Assembly: GCA_025350465.1 (NCBI GenBank)
Contig: JANXXU010000039.1
Coordinates: 1 to 51,458 of the forward strand
Source: Alphaproteobacteria bacterium
Lineage (GTDB): Bacteria > Pseudomonadota > Alphaproteobacteria > Micropepsales > Micropepsaceae
Reading direction: 5' to 3'
Length of the DNA stretch: 51,458 nucleotides
Shown here: positions 8,458-18,899 of the stretch, one piece after another
How the letters are laid out: every line of letters starts with the position of its first letter
How positions within the stretch are numbered: the stretch's first letter is position 1
Notes under the pieces: model-generated
What the model saw: the letters and a program-made list of their open reading frames with translations, nothing else
What the model was told of the DNA's origin: nothing
Databases searched by the model: none
Position numbers and translations under genes: made by a program

Positions 8458-8584
8458 ACCCAGTACCTGTCGGATTCTCCGAGCCGGCGAATCTTCCGTG
8501 ACCCAAATGAGCCACGGCGTGTGGCGCGCGGGTCTCTGTTACCGCAAGAACAACAATGATGCAGGCGCTAGTTGCGTGATTACA

Positions 8585-10027
8585 TCACTTGAGCCCGCGG
8601 AGGACAGGGATGTCAAGGTCCCTAATTTTCTTGCGAAGGGTGTTCCGGTTTAACCCCAAGAGTTCCGCAGCCTTGATCTGGTTACCCCGCGTCGCAGCAA
8701 GACAGATGGAAATGAGCGGACGTTCGACCTCTCGTAAGATCCGGTCGTGGAGACCGGTTGGAGGCAAACGCCCCCCGAATTCCTCAAAATGCTTGGTTAG
8801 GTAGCGTTCGACGAGAACGTTGAGGTGACTGTCGTCCTCTTCGCCGGCCTGTTTCCCCTCAGGGACGACCTCGCGCAGCTCGCTTTCAATAATTGGCGCG
8901 CCGATCACGCGGTCCGTGTAAAGCGCGACGAGGCGGCGAACCAAATTTTCGAGCTCGCGCACGTTTCCGGGCCAGCGGTAGCGCTTCATTGCGTCGAACG
9001 CGGCCGCGTCGATAGACTTCTGCGGCAAGCCCTCGCGCTCGGCTTGATGCAGAAAATGACGCACGAGGTCCGGGATATCATCGAGTCGTTCGCGCAAGGG
9101 CGGCAGTCGCATCGGAACGACGTTGAGCCGGAAGAACAAATCCTCGCGAAACAACCCTTGATGAATCAATTGCCGAAGGTCGCGGTTCGTCGCGGCGACG
9201 ATGCGCACGTTCGTTTTGATCGGCGTCCGTCCGCCGACCGGCGTGTACTCGCCCTGCTGCAACACGCGCAGCAACCGCGTTTGCGCTTCAAGAGGCATAT
9301 CGCCGATTTCATCCAGAAACAGCGTGCCGCCCTCGGCTTGCTCAAAGCGGCCGACACCGCGTGCCGTGGCGCCGGTGAATGCGCCTTTCTCGTGACCGAA
9401 GAGCTCGCTTTCGATGAGCTCACGCGGGATGGCCGCCATGTTGACTGCAACAAACGGTCCGGTGCGCCGGCGTCCAAAGCTGTGGAGTGCCCGGGCGACG
9501 AGTTCCTTTCCTGTGCCAGATTCCCCCGAGATCATGACGGTCAGATCAGTCTGCATCAGACGGGCGATAACGCGATAAATTTCCTGCATCGCAGGCGACC
9601 GGCCGATCAGCGGCAGGTCGTCGTCACCATGCCCATCTGCCGGCTGCACCTTCCTTTCGCCTCTCGACTCGAGCGCACGCGCCACGACCGACGTCAGTTC
9701 GTTCAGATCGAAAGGCTTCGGCAGATACTCATAAGCGCCACGCTCCGCCGCCGTAATCGCGGTCATTAGCGTGTTTTGTGCGCTCATCACGATGATAGGC
9801 AGATCGGGGCGCACCTTTTTCAGCCGCGGCAGAAGCTCGAAAGCGTTCTCGTCCGGCATGATGACATCGGTGATGACGAGATCGCCCTCGCCCGCCGATG
9901 CCCAACGCCAAAGGGTTGCCGCGTTGCCGGTCGTCCGCACGAGGTATCCCGCGCGCCCAAGCGCTTGATTGAGCACCGTGCGAATGGCGGCATCGTCGTC
10001 GGCGACAATGATGGTTGCCGAATTCAT
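8585..10027 (-). CDS. ntrC: Nitrogen regulation response regulator NtrC (NRI)
   Basis: Sigma-54-dependent activator of nitrogen-limitation genes, phosphorylated by NtrB. The 480 residues contain a receiver domain (D54 in [11 protein letters not shown]104 in LPKPF), an AAA+ domain with Walker A GESGTGKE (168-175), intact GAFTGA (215-220) and Walker B GGTLFLDE (233-240), and a Fis-type HTH with [20 protein letters not shown] near the C-terminus. The ATG at 10027 overlaps the ntrB stop as ATGA; the open frame runs further upstream but homology begins here, so this start is well supported. Confidence 0.96.
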   Translation of the reverse strand: MNSATIIVADDDAAIRTVLNQALGRAGYLVRTTGNAATLWRWASAGEGDLVITDVIMPDENAFELLPRLKKVRPDLPIIVMSAQNTLMTAITAAERGAYEYLPKPFDLNELTSVVARALESRGERKVQPADGHGDDDLPLIGRSPAMQEIYRVIARLMQTDLTVMISGESGTGKELVARALHSFGRRRTGPFVAVNMAAIPRELIESELFGHEKGAFTGATARGVGRFEQAEGGTLFLDEIGDMPLEAQTRLLRVLQQGEYTPVGGRTPIKTNVRIVAATNRDLRQLIHQGLFREDLFFRLNVVPMRLPPLRERLDDIPDLVRHFLHQAEREGLPQKSIDAAAFDAMKRYRWPGNVRELENLVRRLVALYTDRVIGAPIIESELREVVPEGKQAGEEDDSHLNVLVERYLTKHFEEFGGRLPPTGLHDRILREVERPLISICLAATRGNQIKAAELLGLNRNTLRKKIRDLDIPVLRGLK

Positions 10028-11166
10028 GGCGTGCTCCGTTCGGAATTCGTTCGTTTTTGTCGATGCATCGGCAAACGAACCCGAAAGACGGTTCGCCGCG
10101 GCTCGGACTCGCATTCAATCGTGCCGCCATGGTCGCCGACGATTTTCGCCACGAGAGCCAAGCCGAGCCCAGTGCCTTTGGATTTCGATGTCACGAAGGG
10201 TTCGAACATCGACGGAAAAATTTCGACCGGAACACCCGCGCCGTTGTCCTTGATGGTGATCTCAAGCGGCAACGCCATTCGATCGCGCGCGCCGCCGATC
10301 GCCAGATGCACGCCCGGGCGATAGGCCGTTTGCAGGTGAATTTCGCTGTCGCTCCGGCCTTCGAGCGCGTCGGCAGCATTCTTGATCAAGTTCAGAAACA
10401 CTTGGATGAGACGGTCCTTTTCGCCCATCACGGGCGGCAACGAAGGGTCGAAATTCTCGGTGAATTGGATACCCTTCGCGAAACTCGATCGCGCGAGGCT
10501 GCGGACATGATCCAGCACCTCGTGGATGTTGACGGGCTTGGCGTCTATCGGCCGGCGGTCGCTGAAGACTTCCATGCGGTCGACAAGTTTCCGAATCCGA
10601 TCCGTCTCTACGCAAATCAGCTGCGTCAGTGCGCGATCGGACTCGGTCGCATTCTGCTCGATCAACTGTGCCGCGCCACGGATGCCGGCGAGCGGATTCT
10701 TGATCTCGTGCGCCAGCACCGCCGACATCGCCGAAACACCGCGCGCCGCCTGCCGATGCGTCAATTGACGATCCATTTTTTGCGCGATCGAGCGTTCCTG
10801 CAGCATCACGAGTACCAGGCCCGCTTGATCAGCGACCGGCGATACATGCGCATCGACGACGCGCAAAGGAAGCCGAGGCGTCGTCAATTCCAGCCCATAC
10901 TCGCTGACCGTGACGCCATGTTCTTCAACCTGACCAATGAGCGCGAGCAGCTGGCTTCCGAACGGCAACAGCGACGACAGCGGCTGCCGTTTGAGCCAAG
11001 CCGCGCTCATGTCGAAGAATTGTTCGGCCGGGGGATTAGCGAACACGACGCGTTCACCTTCCGCGATGGCAATAATCGGATGCGGGACGGCCGCAAGCAA
11101 GGCGTCTGGAGTCGGCACCAGTGAAGCGATCATGTTGCCTCGAGCGATCCGGCGCGCGTTCGTCAT
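10024..11166 (-). CDS. ntrB: Nitrogen regulation sensor kinase NtrB (NRII)
   Basis: Soluble histidine kinase/phosphatase which, under PII control, sets NtrC phosphorylation according to nitrogen status. 380 residues: an N-terminal PAS domain (about 20-125, opening [20 protein letters not shown]), the H-box with H153 in [17 protein letters not shown]-box LIKNAADAL and G-box [13 protein letters not shown]. No membrane segment is present, as expected. Four-base ATGA overlaps with both dusB upstream and ntrC downstream indicate tight translational coupling in a dusB-ntrB-ntrC operon. Confidence 0.95.
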   Translation of the reverse strand: MTNARRIARGNMIASLVPTPDALLAAVPHPIIAIAEGERVVFANPPAEQFFDMSAAWLKRQPLSSLLPFGSQLLALIGQVEEHGVTVSEYGLELTTPRLPLRVVDAHVSPVADQAGLVLVMLQERSIAQKMDRQLTHRQAARGVSAMSAVLAHEIKNPLAGIRGAAQLIEQNATESDRALTQLICVETDRIRKLVDRMEVFSDRRPIDAKPVNIHEVLDHVRSLARSSFAKGIQFTENFDPSLPPVMGEKDRLIQVFLNLIKNAADALEGRSDSEIHLQTAYRPGVHLAIGGARDRMALPLEITIKDNGAGVPVEIFPSMFEPFVTSKSKGTGLGLALVAKIVGDHGGTIECESEPRRTVFRVRLPMHRQKRTNSERSTP

Positions 11167-12146
11167 GCAGCCATCGCCGTGATAGGCGGCGGCTCACCGG
11201 CCGCCAGCGAAACAAGCAAGGACTCCGGATCCGCCGTTCGAACCAGGTCTCCACGAATTTCGTGCTGCCCGGCTTGTTCTGCATACCAGCCCAAATGTTT
11301 GCGCATCACGCGCCGGCCTTGCGCTTCGCCATAGTGCGAGAGCGTCGCTCGATATTGGTCGAGCGCCACTTGCCAGCGTTCCGTAAGCGGCGGATCAGTC
11401 GGTATCGCTCTACCGAGCAGCGCGCTTGCTGCTTGAGCAATGAACCAGGGGCGACCGAAAGCGCCGCGCCCGACCATCACGCCGTCAGCGCCGGACGCTT
11501 TGATGATCTCCACGGCATCGATCGGCTCGACGACGTCCCCGTTTGCCAGAACGGGGATGGAAACCGCCGCCTTCACCTCGGCGATGAACGCCCAGTCGGC
11601 GCGGCCTTCATAGAACTGGCAGCGCGTCCGCCCGTGCACGGCAATCATCCGCACGCCTTCGCCTTCAAGTGTGCGAGCGAGCTCTGCGGCGTTGCGTGAG
11701 CTTTCGTCCCAACCTGTGCGCATCTTCACCGTCACTGGTACTTGCACGGCTTTGGCAACCGCTTGCACCAGAGCGCGAGCCAATTCCGGTTCGCGCATCA
11801 ATGCGGAACCGCACAAACCGCCAACGACTTTCTTGGCCGGACAACCCATGTTGATGTCGATGAGGTCTGCGCCTTCGGCTTCGGCCATTCGCGCTGCCTC
11901 AGCAAGCGCGGCAGGATCGCGTCCAGCTAGCTGAATCGCAAAAGGTCCACCGGTCCGTTCGCTTTTCAACCTGAGTGCGGCGGTGCGGCGGTCTCGCAAG
12001 AGTTCGGCACTCGCGACCATCTCCGAATAGATAAGCGCAGGTCCGAAACGCCGGACGGCGGCGCGGAACGGCGCGTCCGTTACGCCGGCCATGGGCGCCA
12101 GGACAACCGCCGTGTCGAACTTTACTGACCCTAGCTGAATGCTCAT
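11163..12146 (-). CDS. dusB: tRNA-dihydrouridine synthase (DusB/NifR3)
   Basis: Flavoprotein that reduces uridine to dihydrouridine in the tRNA D-loop. The TIM barrel opens with [15 protein letters not shown]; the conserved [11 protein letters not shown] (98-108) holds the active-site cysteine; HGRTR and NGDV motifs follow. At 327 residues it has the usual length. It is the first gene of the nitrogen regulation operon, the historical nifR3-ntrB-ntrC arrangement of alphaproteobacteria. The promoter must lie in the 122-bp divergent gap shared with ispDF. Confidence 0.95.
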   Translation of the reverse strand: MSIQLGSVKFDTAVVLAPMAGVTDAPFRAAVRRFGPALIYSEMVASAELLRDRRTAALRLKSERTGGPFAIQLAGRDPAALAEAARMAEAEGADLIDINMGCPAKKVVGGLCGSALMREPELARALVQAVAKAVQVPVTVKMRTGWDESSRNAAELARTLEGEGVRMIAVHGRTRCQFYEGRADWAFIAEVKAAVSIPVLANGDVVEPIDAVEIIKASGADGVMVGRGAFGRPWFIAQAASALLGRAIPTDPPLTERWQVALDQYRATLSHYGEAQGRRVMRKHLGWYAEQAGQHEIRGDLVRTADPESLLVSLAAGEPPPITAMAA

Positions 12147-12268
12147 TATCTGTGCAGTTCGTATGCTTGCCTAAACTCTAGACACGCTAGCGCTTTGTGT
12201 GATTGTTCGCAAGTGCAGCAATGTATGTGCCGAGGGACAAGGTTAGCGCCAATGGCCAAGATGCTCCC

Positions 12269-13426
12269 ATGAATCACCCACGCCCTTGCTTCGCCCTGAT
12301 CGTCGCGGCCGGCAGAGGCGTTCGCGCCGGCGAGGGCCTGCCCAAGCAATATCGAGAACTCGGCGGCATGTCGGTACTTCGACGAGCGGTGAATGCGTTT
12401 GTCGTGCATCCAGCGATTGACGGCGCGTGCGTAGTCATTGGCGCTCAAGATCACGGCGCCTATGAGGCCGCAACACGCGGCGTTGCGTTGCTTCCACCCG
12501 TTGCCGGCGGCGACACGCGTCAGATGTCGGTGCGCCGCGGACTCGATGCTCTGAAAGATCATGGGCCTGCGACAGTCTTGATCCACGATGCAGCGCGCCC
12601 GCTTGTCGATGCCGCCATCATCACCGCTGTTGTACGCGCCCTCGAGACATTTGCTGGCGCCGTACCGGTTCTCGCGGCGGCCGATACGCTAAAGCGGGTT
12701 ACGGATCTGACCGTGGTGACGACAGTGCCGCGCGAAGGCATTGCAATCTCACAAACACCGCAAGGCTTTCGCTATTCGGAAATCTTGGCCGCGCATCACA
12801 ACGCCGTCGACCTCGCCTTGACCGACGATGCCGCCGTTGCCGAACATGCTGGCCTGCTGGTCGCGACGGTCCCGGGCGCGAGGCAAAACTTCAAGCTGAC
12901 CACTGCGGAGGATTTCGCCATGGCGGAAGCATTGCTCGCGGCGCGGCGGAAGAGCCGAACAGGCCAAGGCATTGATGTCCATCGCTTCGGTCCGGGCGAC
13001 CATGTCTGGCTGTGTGGTGTGAAGGTGGCGCACACGCACGGCCTGATCGGTCACTCCGACGCGGACGTGGGATTGCATGCGCTGACGGATGCCATCCTTG
13101 GTGCAATTTCGAAAGGCGACATTGGCCAACATTTTCCGCCGAGCGATGATCGCTGGCGCGGAGCGCCCTCGCATGTATTTCTTGCACATGCCCGGGCGCT
13201 GGCTAGTGAGATGGGTGCACGCATCGAACACGTGGACGTCACGCTGATCTCCGAACTCCCCAAGATTTCTCCCCATCGTGCAGCAATGATCGCGCGCATC
13301 GCGGAACTTCTTGAACTCGATGAAGATCGTGTCAGCGTCAAAGCGACCACCACCGAAGGTCTGGGTTTCACCGGGCGCTCCGAAGGCATCGCCGCTCAGG
13401 CGATCGCCACCGTGAGTTTGCCTTGA
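12269..13426 (+). CDS. ispDF: Bifunctional IspD/IspF (MEP pathway)
   Basis: A fusion of 2-C-methyl-D-erythritol 4-phosphate cytidylyltransferase (IspD, about 1-225) and 2-C-methyl-D-erythritol 2,4-cyclodiphosphate synthase (IspF, about 230-385). IspD shows [13 protein letters not shown] and HDAARPLV; IspF opens with GIDVHRFG (metal-binding D and H) and has [19 protein letters not shown]. Together they do two nonconsecutive steps of isoprenoid precursor synthesis. The fusion is usual in alphaproteobacteria. The ATG at 12269 is preferred over in-frame starts at 12203 and 12221 because homology starts six residues later; no strong ribosome-binding site separates them. Confidence 0.95.
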   Translation: MNHPRPCFALIVAAGRGVRAGEGLPKQYRELGGMSVLRRAVNAFVVHPAIDGACVVIGAQDHGAYEAATRGVALLPPVAGGDTRQMSVRRGLDALKDHGPATVLIHDAARPLVDAAIITAVVRALETFAGAVPVLAAADTLKRVTDLTVVTTVPREGIAISQTPQGFRYSEILAAHHNAVDLALTDDAAVAEHAGLLVATVPGARQNFKLTTAEDFAMAEALLAARRKSRTGQGIDVHRFGPGDHVWLCGVKVAHTHGLIGHSDADVGLHALTDAILGAISKGDIGQHFPPSDDRWRGAPSHVFLAHARALASEMGARIEHVDVTLISELPKISPHRAAMIARIAELLELDEDRVSVKATTTEGLGFTGRSEGIAAQAIATVSLP

Positions 13427-13923
13427 TCAAGGCGACGTTCGGCACGCTGCCCGAGGGAAGAAGCCTGTGGGAACCATCGACCGCTCTCGCCACCTTCTTC
13501 GGGGTAGGACTGTTGCCCATCGCGCCGGGCACTTGGGCTTCCGCCACCGCCCTGCCCTTCGCCTGGGCCATCCAATCCATCGGTGGCTGGCCGGCGCTCT
13601 TGATTGGAGCGATCGGGATCGGTTTTGTCGGCTGGTGGGCATCGGCACGTTATGTAACGCAGACGAAGCGAGAAGATCCGTCCGAAATAGTGATCGACGA
13701 GGTTGCCGCACAATGGCTGGTACTGTGCGTCGTCCCTGTTTCGGTTGTTCCTTATCTCGCCGCCTTTTTTGTATTTCGGGTCTTCGACACGCTAAAGCCC
13801 TGGCCCGCAAGTTGGGCCGATTCTGAAGTCGAAGGCGGCGCCGGCGTCATGCTGGACGATATATTTGCCGGCGGTTACGCTGCGATCACACTGGTGCTAC
13901 TTCAATACCTTCACGCGATCTGA
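13423..13923 (+). CDS. pgpA: Phosphatidylglycerophosphatase A
   Basis: Removes the phosphate of phosphatidylglycerophosphate to give phosphatidylglycerol in the inner membrane. 166 residues with the PgpA signatures [12 protein letters not shown], an acidic [11 protein letters not shown] motif, [11 protein letters not shown] and [13 protein letters not shown], plus several hydrophobic segments. It starts with a TTG whose last bases overlap the ispDF stop (TTGA), implying coupled translation; no ATG lies upstream of the conserved part. cinA follows after 6 bp. Confidence 0.93.
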   Translation: MIKATFGTLPEGRSLWEPSTALATFFGVGLLPIAPGTWASATALPFAWAIQSIGGWPALLIGAIGIGFVGWWASARYVTQTKREDPSEIVIDEVAAQWLVLCVVPVSVVPYLAAFFVFRVFDTLKPWPASWADSEVEGGAGVMLDDIFAGGYAAITLVLLQYLHAI

Positions 13924-13929
13924 CTCAGC

Positions 13930-14421
13930 ATGTTTTCGCCCGAGCTGCTCAAACTCGCCGAAATGGTTCTCGCCGACGCTCGAGCGAGGACGCTGAAGAT
14001 TGCCACCGCCGAGAGTTGCACCGGCGGCTTAATCGCCGCCGTGCTCACGGAAATTCCCGGATCCTCCGATGTTCTCGAGCAGGGCTGGGTGACGTATTCG
14101 AATGAAGCCAAGCGGCGGGAGCTCGGCGTGCCCGAGGATACGCTAAGGATTTTCGGCGCCGTGAGCGAGGCCACGGCGCGTGCAATGGCGCATGGCGCCC
14201 TCTCCCGGGCGCCGGTCGACGCGACCGTCTCGGTCACCGGTATCGCGGGCCCTGGCGGTGGAACAATCGAAAGACCCATAGGTCTTGTTCATTTCGCGGC
14301 CGCTCGAAGGAGTCGCGAAATCATTCACGAAGAGCACCGATTCGGATCCCTCTCGCGCCATGAGATTCGCATGCGAAGTGTCGAAGTTGCGCTGACGTTG
14401 CTGCGGCAACAGCTCGATTAG
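13930..14421 (+). CDS. pncC: CinA C-terminal family (nicotinamide-nucleotide amidase)
   Basis: Deamidates nicotinamide mononucleotide to nicotinate mononucleotide in pyridine nucleotide salvage. 163 residues correspond to the stand-alone CinA C-terminal domain: TAESCTGGLIAA with the catalytic Ser-Cys-Thr region, SNEAKRRELGV, and VTGIAGPGGGT. No N-terminal MoaB-like CinA domain is present, so it is the short PncC/YgaD type. Third gene of the ispDF-pgpA operon. Its 3' end overlaps the convergent ratA-like gene by 4 bp. Confidence 0.9.
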   Translation: MFSPELLKLAEMVLADARARTLKIATAESCTGGLIAAVLTEIPGSSDVLEQGWVTYSNEAKRRELGVPEDTLRIFGAVSEATARAMAHGALSRAPVDATVSVTGIAGPGGGTIERPIGLVHFAAARRSREIIHEEHRFGSLSRHEIRMRSVEVALTLLRQQLD

Positions 14422-14861
14422 TCTCGTGCCGTGCCGTAGAGCGCGCGAGCACGTTTCTCGAAGGCGTCAGTCATCCTCATGACCGCCCGATCAAACAGAG
14501 TGCCGATCAATTGTTCGAGCACACGCATTTTTAACTCAAAATCGATATCGAAATCGACGGTGCACCCACCGTCGGTCATGGGTTCGAAGTGCCAGCGATT
14601 GGTGAGGTGCTTGAACGGTCCCTCGATATACTCAGCGACGATCACGCGCTCCGTATGGTCTAGGGTGACTCGGCTCGTGAATTTCTCGCGAAAGGATTTG
14701 AACCCGATGAGAACATCGGCGGTGAAGACCTCTTCGTTGCGCGTTTTGATCCGTGCGGCCGTGATCCACGGAAGGAATTCGGGGTACCGCTCGACGTCGG
14801 CTACCAATTCGAACATCTGCTCGGCGGTATGAGGGACGACGCGCGTTTCGTGATGATGCAT
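14418..14861 (-). CDS. COQ10/RatA START-like protein
   Basis: A 147-residue START/SRPBCC-fold protein of the Coq10/RatA family. It has the opening ETRVVPHTAEQMFELVADVERYPEFLPW and the later GPFKHLTNRWHF and DFDIDFELK strands. In alphaproteobacteria and mitochondria such proteins bind ubiquinone and help its use in respiration; in E. coli the relative RatA has been described as inhibiting 70S assembly. The position beside lipA and the PDH genes, usual in this order, fits a respiratory role better. No antitoxin partner is seen. Confidence 0.85.
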   Translation of the reverse strand: MHHHETRVVPHTAEQMFELVADVERYPEFLPWITAARIKTRNEEVFTADVLIGFKSFREKFTSRVTLDHTERVIVAEYIEGPFKHLTNRWHFEPMTDGGCTVDFDIDFELKMRVLEQLIGTLFDRAVMRMTDAFEKRARALYGTARD

Positions 14862-14920
14862 CGCCTACCGCCCACAAAAGCGATGGCCAAGTAACATGCA
14901 GCGCCGATCGATGAGCAGTT

Positions 14921-15886
14921 TTAGGCTCCGATCGATTGAGCCTGCCGCGCCGCCTTCAATCGTGCGAAGTCGTCGCCCGCCAGGTACGAGGACCTCGTCA
15001 GCGGCGAGGCCGAGACCATCAAGAACCCCTTGGCATAGGCGATTTGTTCGAGCGCCTTGAATTCGTCGGGCGTCCAGAACCGATCAATCGCGGCATGGCG
15101 CGTCGAGGGCTGAAGATATTGGCCAATCGTCAGGAAATCGACGCTCGCCGCACGCAGATCGTCCATCACCTGCATCACCTCTTCCCGCGTTTCCCCCAGC
15201 CCGACCATCAGACCCGATTTGGTAAAGGTCTGTCGGTCGATTTCCTTTGCTTCTTGGAGAAGCCGCAGACTCGCGAAATACCGCGCGCCTGGCCGTATCT
15301 TCAAGTAGAGACGCGGCACAGTTTCGAGGTTGTGGTTGAAGACGTCCGGCTTTGCCGCAATCACAACGTCAAGCGCCCTCTGTTTACGCAGAAAATCGGG
15401 TGTTAGCACCTCGATCGTGGTCGCCGGTGCGGCTTTGCGAATGGCGCAGATCGTACGCGCGAAATGCTCCGCGCCGCCGTCGTTGAGATCATCACGATCA
15501 ACGGACGTAATGACGACATGTTCGAGCGCCAGTTCCGCGACCGCTCTCGCAACTCGTTCAGGCTCACCGGCATCGAGCGCGCCAGGAATACCCGTCTTGA
15601 CGTCGCAAAAAGCACACGCGCGCGTGCAAGTGTCTCCCATGATCATGAAGGTCGCGTGGCGCTTGGCCCAGCACTCGCCGATATTCGGGCAACCGGCTTC
15701 TTCACACACGGTGACGAGTCCATGCGCCCGGACGATGGCTCGCGTTTCGCCAAAGGCCTTCGACGTCGGCGCCTTGACCCTAATCCAGTCCGGCTTGCGC
15801 GGAACGGGAGTTGCCGGACGCTCTCGCTTCTCGGGATGGCGTAGTGCCCGTAAGTCCTTGCCTGATTGGTCGAAGATGACTGCCAT
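14921..15886 (-). CDS. lipA: Lipoyl synthase LipA
   Basis: Radical-SAM enzyme that inserts two sulfurs into protein-bound octanoyl groups, producing the lipoyl cofactor used by the PDH subunits encoded in this window. 321 residues. The auxiliary cluster cysteines are C61, C66 and C72 ([12 protein letters not shown]), the radical-SAM cysteines C87, C91 and C94 (CTRACAFC), and the RSSY motif near the C-terminus supplies the serine ligand. The ATG at 15886, preceded by GTGAGG, is preferred over an upstream in-frame start at 15943. Confidence 0.96.
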   Translation of the reverse strand: MAVIFDQSGKDLRALRHPEKRERPATPVPRKPDWIRVKAPTSKAFGETRAIVRAHGLVTVCEEAGCPNIGECWAKRHATFMIMGDTCTRACAFCDVKTGIPGALDAGEPERVARAVAELALEHVVITSVDRDDLNDGGAEHFARTICAIRKAAPATTIEVLTPDFLRKQRALDVVIAAKPDVFNHNLETVPRLYLKIRPGARYFASLRLLQEAKEIDRQTFTKSGLMVGLGETREEVMQVMDDLRAASVDFLTIGQYLQPSTRHAAIDRFWTPDEFKALEQIAYAKGFLMVSASPLTRSSYLAGDDFARLKAARQAQSIGA

Positions 15887-16088
15887 GGCCCTCACATATA
15901 GCTTTTGGCCTGTCGAATCACAGCCCAGGAAGCGAATGCACAAGGTCGCGCAACTTATGCACTAATTTCCAGACCAGAATCGGCGTGAATGACTAAAATT
16001 GTCGACAACGATTTGCTTGTCCGTTCACCTGCGCTACCTTATTTGAAATAAATCGTGAGCGGTCAAAGACCGCCTGGGAGACGCGCCA

Positions 16089-17744
16089 GTGTCCGGACCC
16101 CAATCGTCGACTGCACCTTCCGCTGTCTCGGCCGCTCTTTCACCGCAATCGAGCGTCCGCAAATCCTCGCTCGTGCCGTTCTCTGTCGAGCGCACTCAGC
16201 GTTCGTTGATCTCAGCGCTTCTTTTGGCGCGCAAGCGCCACGGCGGCAAGACGGTCGCGTTGTGGGATGCCGATGACCGGCAGCTGACCTACGACGAAAT
16301 CGTGCGCGCCGCCTTCGCGCTTGGCTCAGCGATGCGCAAATTCGCCAAGCGCAAGGAAACCGTCGGCATCATGCTGCCGACCGGGGTCGGAGCGGTCCTT
16401 TCATTCTACGCAATCCACGCCTTCGGCCGCGTGCCGGCGATGCTGAACTTCACCTCCGGCGCACGCAATCTTAAGGCGGCCTGCGCGGCGGGTCAGATCA
16501 AAGTGATCGCCACGGCACGCAAGTTCGTCGAGCTTGCAAAACTCGAGACCCTTGTCGAGGAGCTCTCGACCGTCGCAAAGATTGTCTATCTCGAGGACGT
16601 GCGCGAAGGCCTTTCGACGATCGACAAAGTCGCGGCCGTCGTGGGGTCGCTTCTGCCCGCGTGGGCGCTCAAGCGTTGGCCGCACTACGACGATGCCGCC
16701 GTCGTACTTTTCACGTCCGGCACCGAAGGCGACCCAAAGGGCGTAGTGCTTAGTCACGGCAACATTCTGGCCAACGTCGAACAGGTCCGCGCGCATATAG
16801 AGCTCTTTCCGACTGACGTCTTGTTCAACCCCCTGCCGACCTTCCACTGTTTTGGTCTGACGGTCGGCGCAATTTTGCCGCTGATGCTCGGCGTCAAGGC
16901 CGTGTACCACCCCTCGCCGCTCCAGGCTCAAACGATCGCCAAGCGCATTCGATTGACGAAGTCGACGATCCTGCTCGCCACAGACACGTTCATTTCGCAA
17001 TATGCACGGGCCAGCGACGAGGGCGACCTCGCGAGCTTAAGACTTGCGGTATGCGGTGCAGAGCGTGTGCGCGATGAGACGCGACAATTGCTTCGCCGTC
17101 GTTGCAACATGGAGATTCTCGAGGGCTACGGCGTGACCGAGGCGGCCCCAGTCGTTGCCGCCAACCAGCTCAACGCCAATCGATTGGGTTCGGTCGGCAG
17201 GTTTATGCCGGGCATGGAGCACAAGCTCGAGCCAGTCGAGGGCATTCCCAATGCCGGCCGCCTGTTCGTGCGCGGGCCAAATGTGATGAAGGGCTATTTG
17301 AAGCCTGACCAGCCAGGCGTTCTTCAGCCCCTCGCAGACGGTTGGCATGACACCGGCGATGTCGTCGCCATCGACGATGAAGGCTTCATCGCCATCCGCG
17401 GACGCGTGAAGCGCTTTGCCAAGATCGGCGGCGAGATGGTGTCGCTTGCGGTCGTCGAAAACTGCGCCTCGGCGATCTGGCCCGACAATATGCATGCCGC
17501 CATCGCGGTGGCCGACGGCCGGAAGGGCGAGCAAATCGTGCTCGTCACCGACTGCACGAGTGCCAATCGCGGTGAGATTCTTGCGTGGGCGCAAAACCAC
17601 GGCGTGCCGGAACTCGCGGTACCGCGACGCATCGTTCACGTCGAACATGTGCCGGTCCTGGGCACAGGCAAGACCGACTACGGCAACGTGCAAAAGGCCG
17701 CGCTCGCCAATCTCGCCGCAGCAGATACGCGGGCGGCGGAATAG
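16089..17744 (+). CDS. AMP-binding acyl-CoA/acyl-ACP synthetase
   Basis: An ANL-superfamily adenylate-forming ligase of 551 residues. Visible motifs: P-loop-like FTSGTEGDPKGVVLSHGN, YGVTEAAPV, the A8 hinge region HDTGDVVAIDDEGFIAIRGR followed by VKRFAKIGGEMVS, and a C-terminal lysine in GTGKTDYGNV. Closest in style to the synthetase domain of Aas, which activates fatty acids for lysophospholipid re-acylation, though the acyltransferase half is absent here. The start is a GTG with GGGAG eight bases upstream. It is divergent from lipA across 202 bp. Chain length and acceptor (CoA or ACP) cannot be told from sequence. Confidence 0.85.
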   Translation: MSGPQSSTAPSAVSAALSPQSSVRKSSLVPFSVERTQRSLISALLLARKRHGGKTVALWDADDRQLTYDEIVRAAFALGSAMRKFAKRKETVGIMLPTGVGAVLSFYAIHAFGRVPAMLNFTSGARNLKAACAAGQIKVIATARKFVELAKLETLVEELSTVAKIVYLEDVREGLSTIDKVAAVVGSLLPAWALKRWPHYDDAAVVLFTSGTEGDPKGVVLSHGNILANVEQVRAHIELFPTDVLFNPLPTFHCFGLTVGAILPLMLGVKAVYHPSPLQAQTIAKRIRLTKSTILLATDTFISQYARASDEGDLASLRLAVCGAERVRDETRQLLRRRCNMEILEGYGVTEAAPVVAANQLNANRLGSVGRFMPGMEHKLEPVEGIPNAGRLFVRGPNVMKGYLKPDQPGVLQPLADGWHDTGDVVAIDDEGFIAIRGRVKRFAKIGGEMVSLAVVENCASAIWPDNMHAAIAVADGRKGEQIVLVTDCTSANRGEILAWAQNHGVPELAVPRRIVHVEHVPVLGTGKTDYGNVQKAALANLAAADTRAAE

Positions 17745-17766
17745 ATCCGCCGCCTCACCTTCTCGA

Positions 17767-18384
17767 TTAGAGCACCAACGCGGCTTCGTGGAATTCCAGG
17801 CGCGGCGAGCGCGGGAAAAGCTTGTTCTGATCGCCATAGCCGAGGTTGGCGATGAAGTTTACTTTCCACTTTCCGTCCGGAAAAAATTCCACATTCACCT
17901 TCTCGGCGTCGAAGCCCGACATCGGACCGACATCCAGTCCAACGGCGCGCGCCGCTAGGATAAAATAACCGCCTTGCAGCGACGAATTGCGGAAAGCGGT
18001 TTCGTGGATCAACGCATCGTTGCCGACGAAATAGGAGCGGAAATCCGCGTGCGGAAACAGCCTGGGCAAATGGTTGTGGAATTCGGTGTCCCAGGCGATG
18101 ATGGCCGTAACCGGCGCTGCCTTCGTCTTGTCGACATTGGTCGGCGACATCGACGGCAAGAGGCGCGCCTTCGCTTCCGGCGTCGTCAGAAAGATGAAGC
18201 GCGCGGGCGACGTGTTGGCGCTGGTCGGTCCCATGCGCGCCAGGTCATAAAGCTCTTGGAGGAGCGCCTTCGGCACCGCCTTGTCGCGCCATCCATTGTG
18301 GGTGCGCGCCTTATGGAACAGTAGGTCCACGGCGTCGTCGGACAGCCGTGTCGTTGCGGGCTTGGCTGCGGTCTGGGTTGTCAT
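17767..18384 (-). CDS. Nitroreductase-family FMN enzyme (RutE/HadB-like)
   Basis: An FMN-dependent oxidoreductase of 205 residues. The spacing and wording, such as ARTHNGWRDKAVP, ARMGPTSANTSPARFIFL, SLQGGYFILAARAVGLD and PMSGFD, match the malonic semialdehyde reductase RutE group. No other rut genes are present, so the pyrimidine-degradation role is unlikely and a general detoxifying reductase is more plausible. It is transcribed divergently from an hxlR-type regulator over a 113-bp gap containing inverted repeats, which suggests control by that regulator. Confidence 0.85.
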   Translation of the reverse strand: MTTQTAAKPATTRLSDDAVDLLFHKARTHNGWRDKAVPKALLQELYDLARMGPTSANTSPARFIFLTTPEAKARLLPSMSPTNVDKTKAAPVTAIIAWDTEFHNHLPRLFPHADFRSYFVGNDALIHETAFRNSSLQGGYFILAARAVGLDVGPMSGFDAEKVNVEFFPDGKWKVNFIANLGYGDQNKLFPRSPRLEFHEAALVL

Positions 18385-18456
18385 GTGTCGGTTCCTTTCG
18401 CGTCGCCTAAGCGCCTGGTTACCGCTTAGACCCTAGTTTCAATTCGTAACCGACAC
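18385..18456. promoter_or_regulatory. Candidate HxlR operator region
   Basis: The gap between the nitroreductase and hxlR contains a perfect 9-bp inverted pair GTGTCGGTT (18385-18393) / AACCGACAC (18448-18456) and, inside it, GGTTAC (18417-18422) / GTAACC (18446-18451). HxlR regulators usually bind such symmetric sites between themselves and a divergent oxidoreductase. The binding claim is inference. Confidence 0.4.
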
Positions 18457-18497
18457 TATATTGAGTACCGAGATCGACCGCGCAAGAAGGCACATTC

Positions 18498-18893
18498 ATG
18501 TCACCCAGTCACACGCCGAGAACTCACGATGCCGACGCGTGTCCCGCGGTACGCGAGGTGTTGAACCGCGTCGGCGATAAATGGAGCGTTCTCGTGGTTG
18601 GGCTCCTAGGCAATGGCCCTAAGCGCTTTAGCGAATTGCGCCGCACTATCGAGGGCATCTCTCAGCGGATGTTGACCCTGACACTGCGCGGCCTCGAACG
18701 GGACGGCCTGGTCACGCGCACAGTCGAGCCGACGATTCCCCCCAAGGTGGAATACGAGTTGACCAAGCTCGGTCGCACATTGCTGGTGCCGGTGCATGCG
18801 CTGGAGCAATGGGCCGTGGAGAACCGCACCAGCATTCACGATGCGCAGCGGAAATATGACGCGGAACAAACCCACAAGGACGCCGCGGCGTAA
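18498..18893 (+). CDS. HxlR-family transcriptional regulator (first copy)
   Basis: Winged-helix regulator of 131 residues with the family features [36 protein letters not shown] (recognition helix) and [14 protein letters not shown]. The single Cys near the N-terminus (C15) is the residue that senses quinones, aldehydes or oxidants in studied members such as YodB and HypR. Divergent orientation to the nitroreductase suggests it represses that gene until an electrophile modifies the cysteine. A paralogue with the same layout lies at 33393. Confidence 0.9.
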   Translation: MSPSHTPRTHDADACPAVREVLNRVGDKWSVLVVGLLGNGPKRFSELRRTIEGISQRMLTLTLRGLERDGLVTRTVEPTIPPKVEYELTKLGRTLLVPVHALEQWAVENRTSIHDAQRKYDAEQTHKDAAA

Positions 18894-18899
18894 GACGCC

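Noticed and set aside
8458-8584. Sigma-54 promoter in front of ntrY
   Set aside because: I looked for GG-N10-GC (TGGCAC-N5-TTGC) on the minus strand and found no acceptable match.
14418-14861. RatA reading as a toxin of a toxin-antitoxin system
   Set aside because: No adjacent antitoxin (ratB) gene, and its place beside lipA fits the Coq10 type ubiquinone-binding role.
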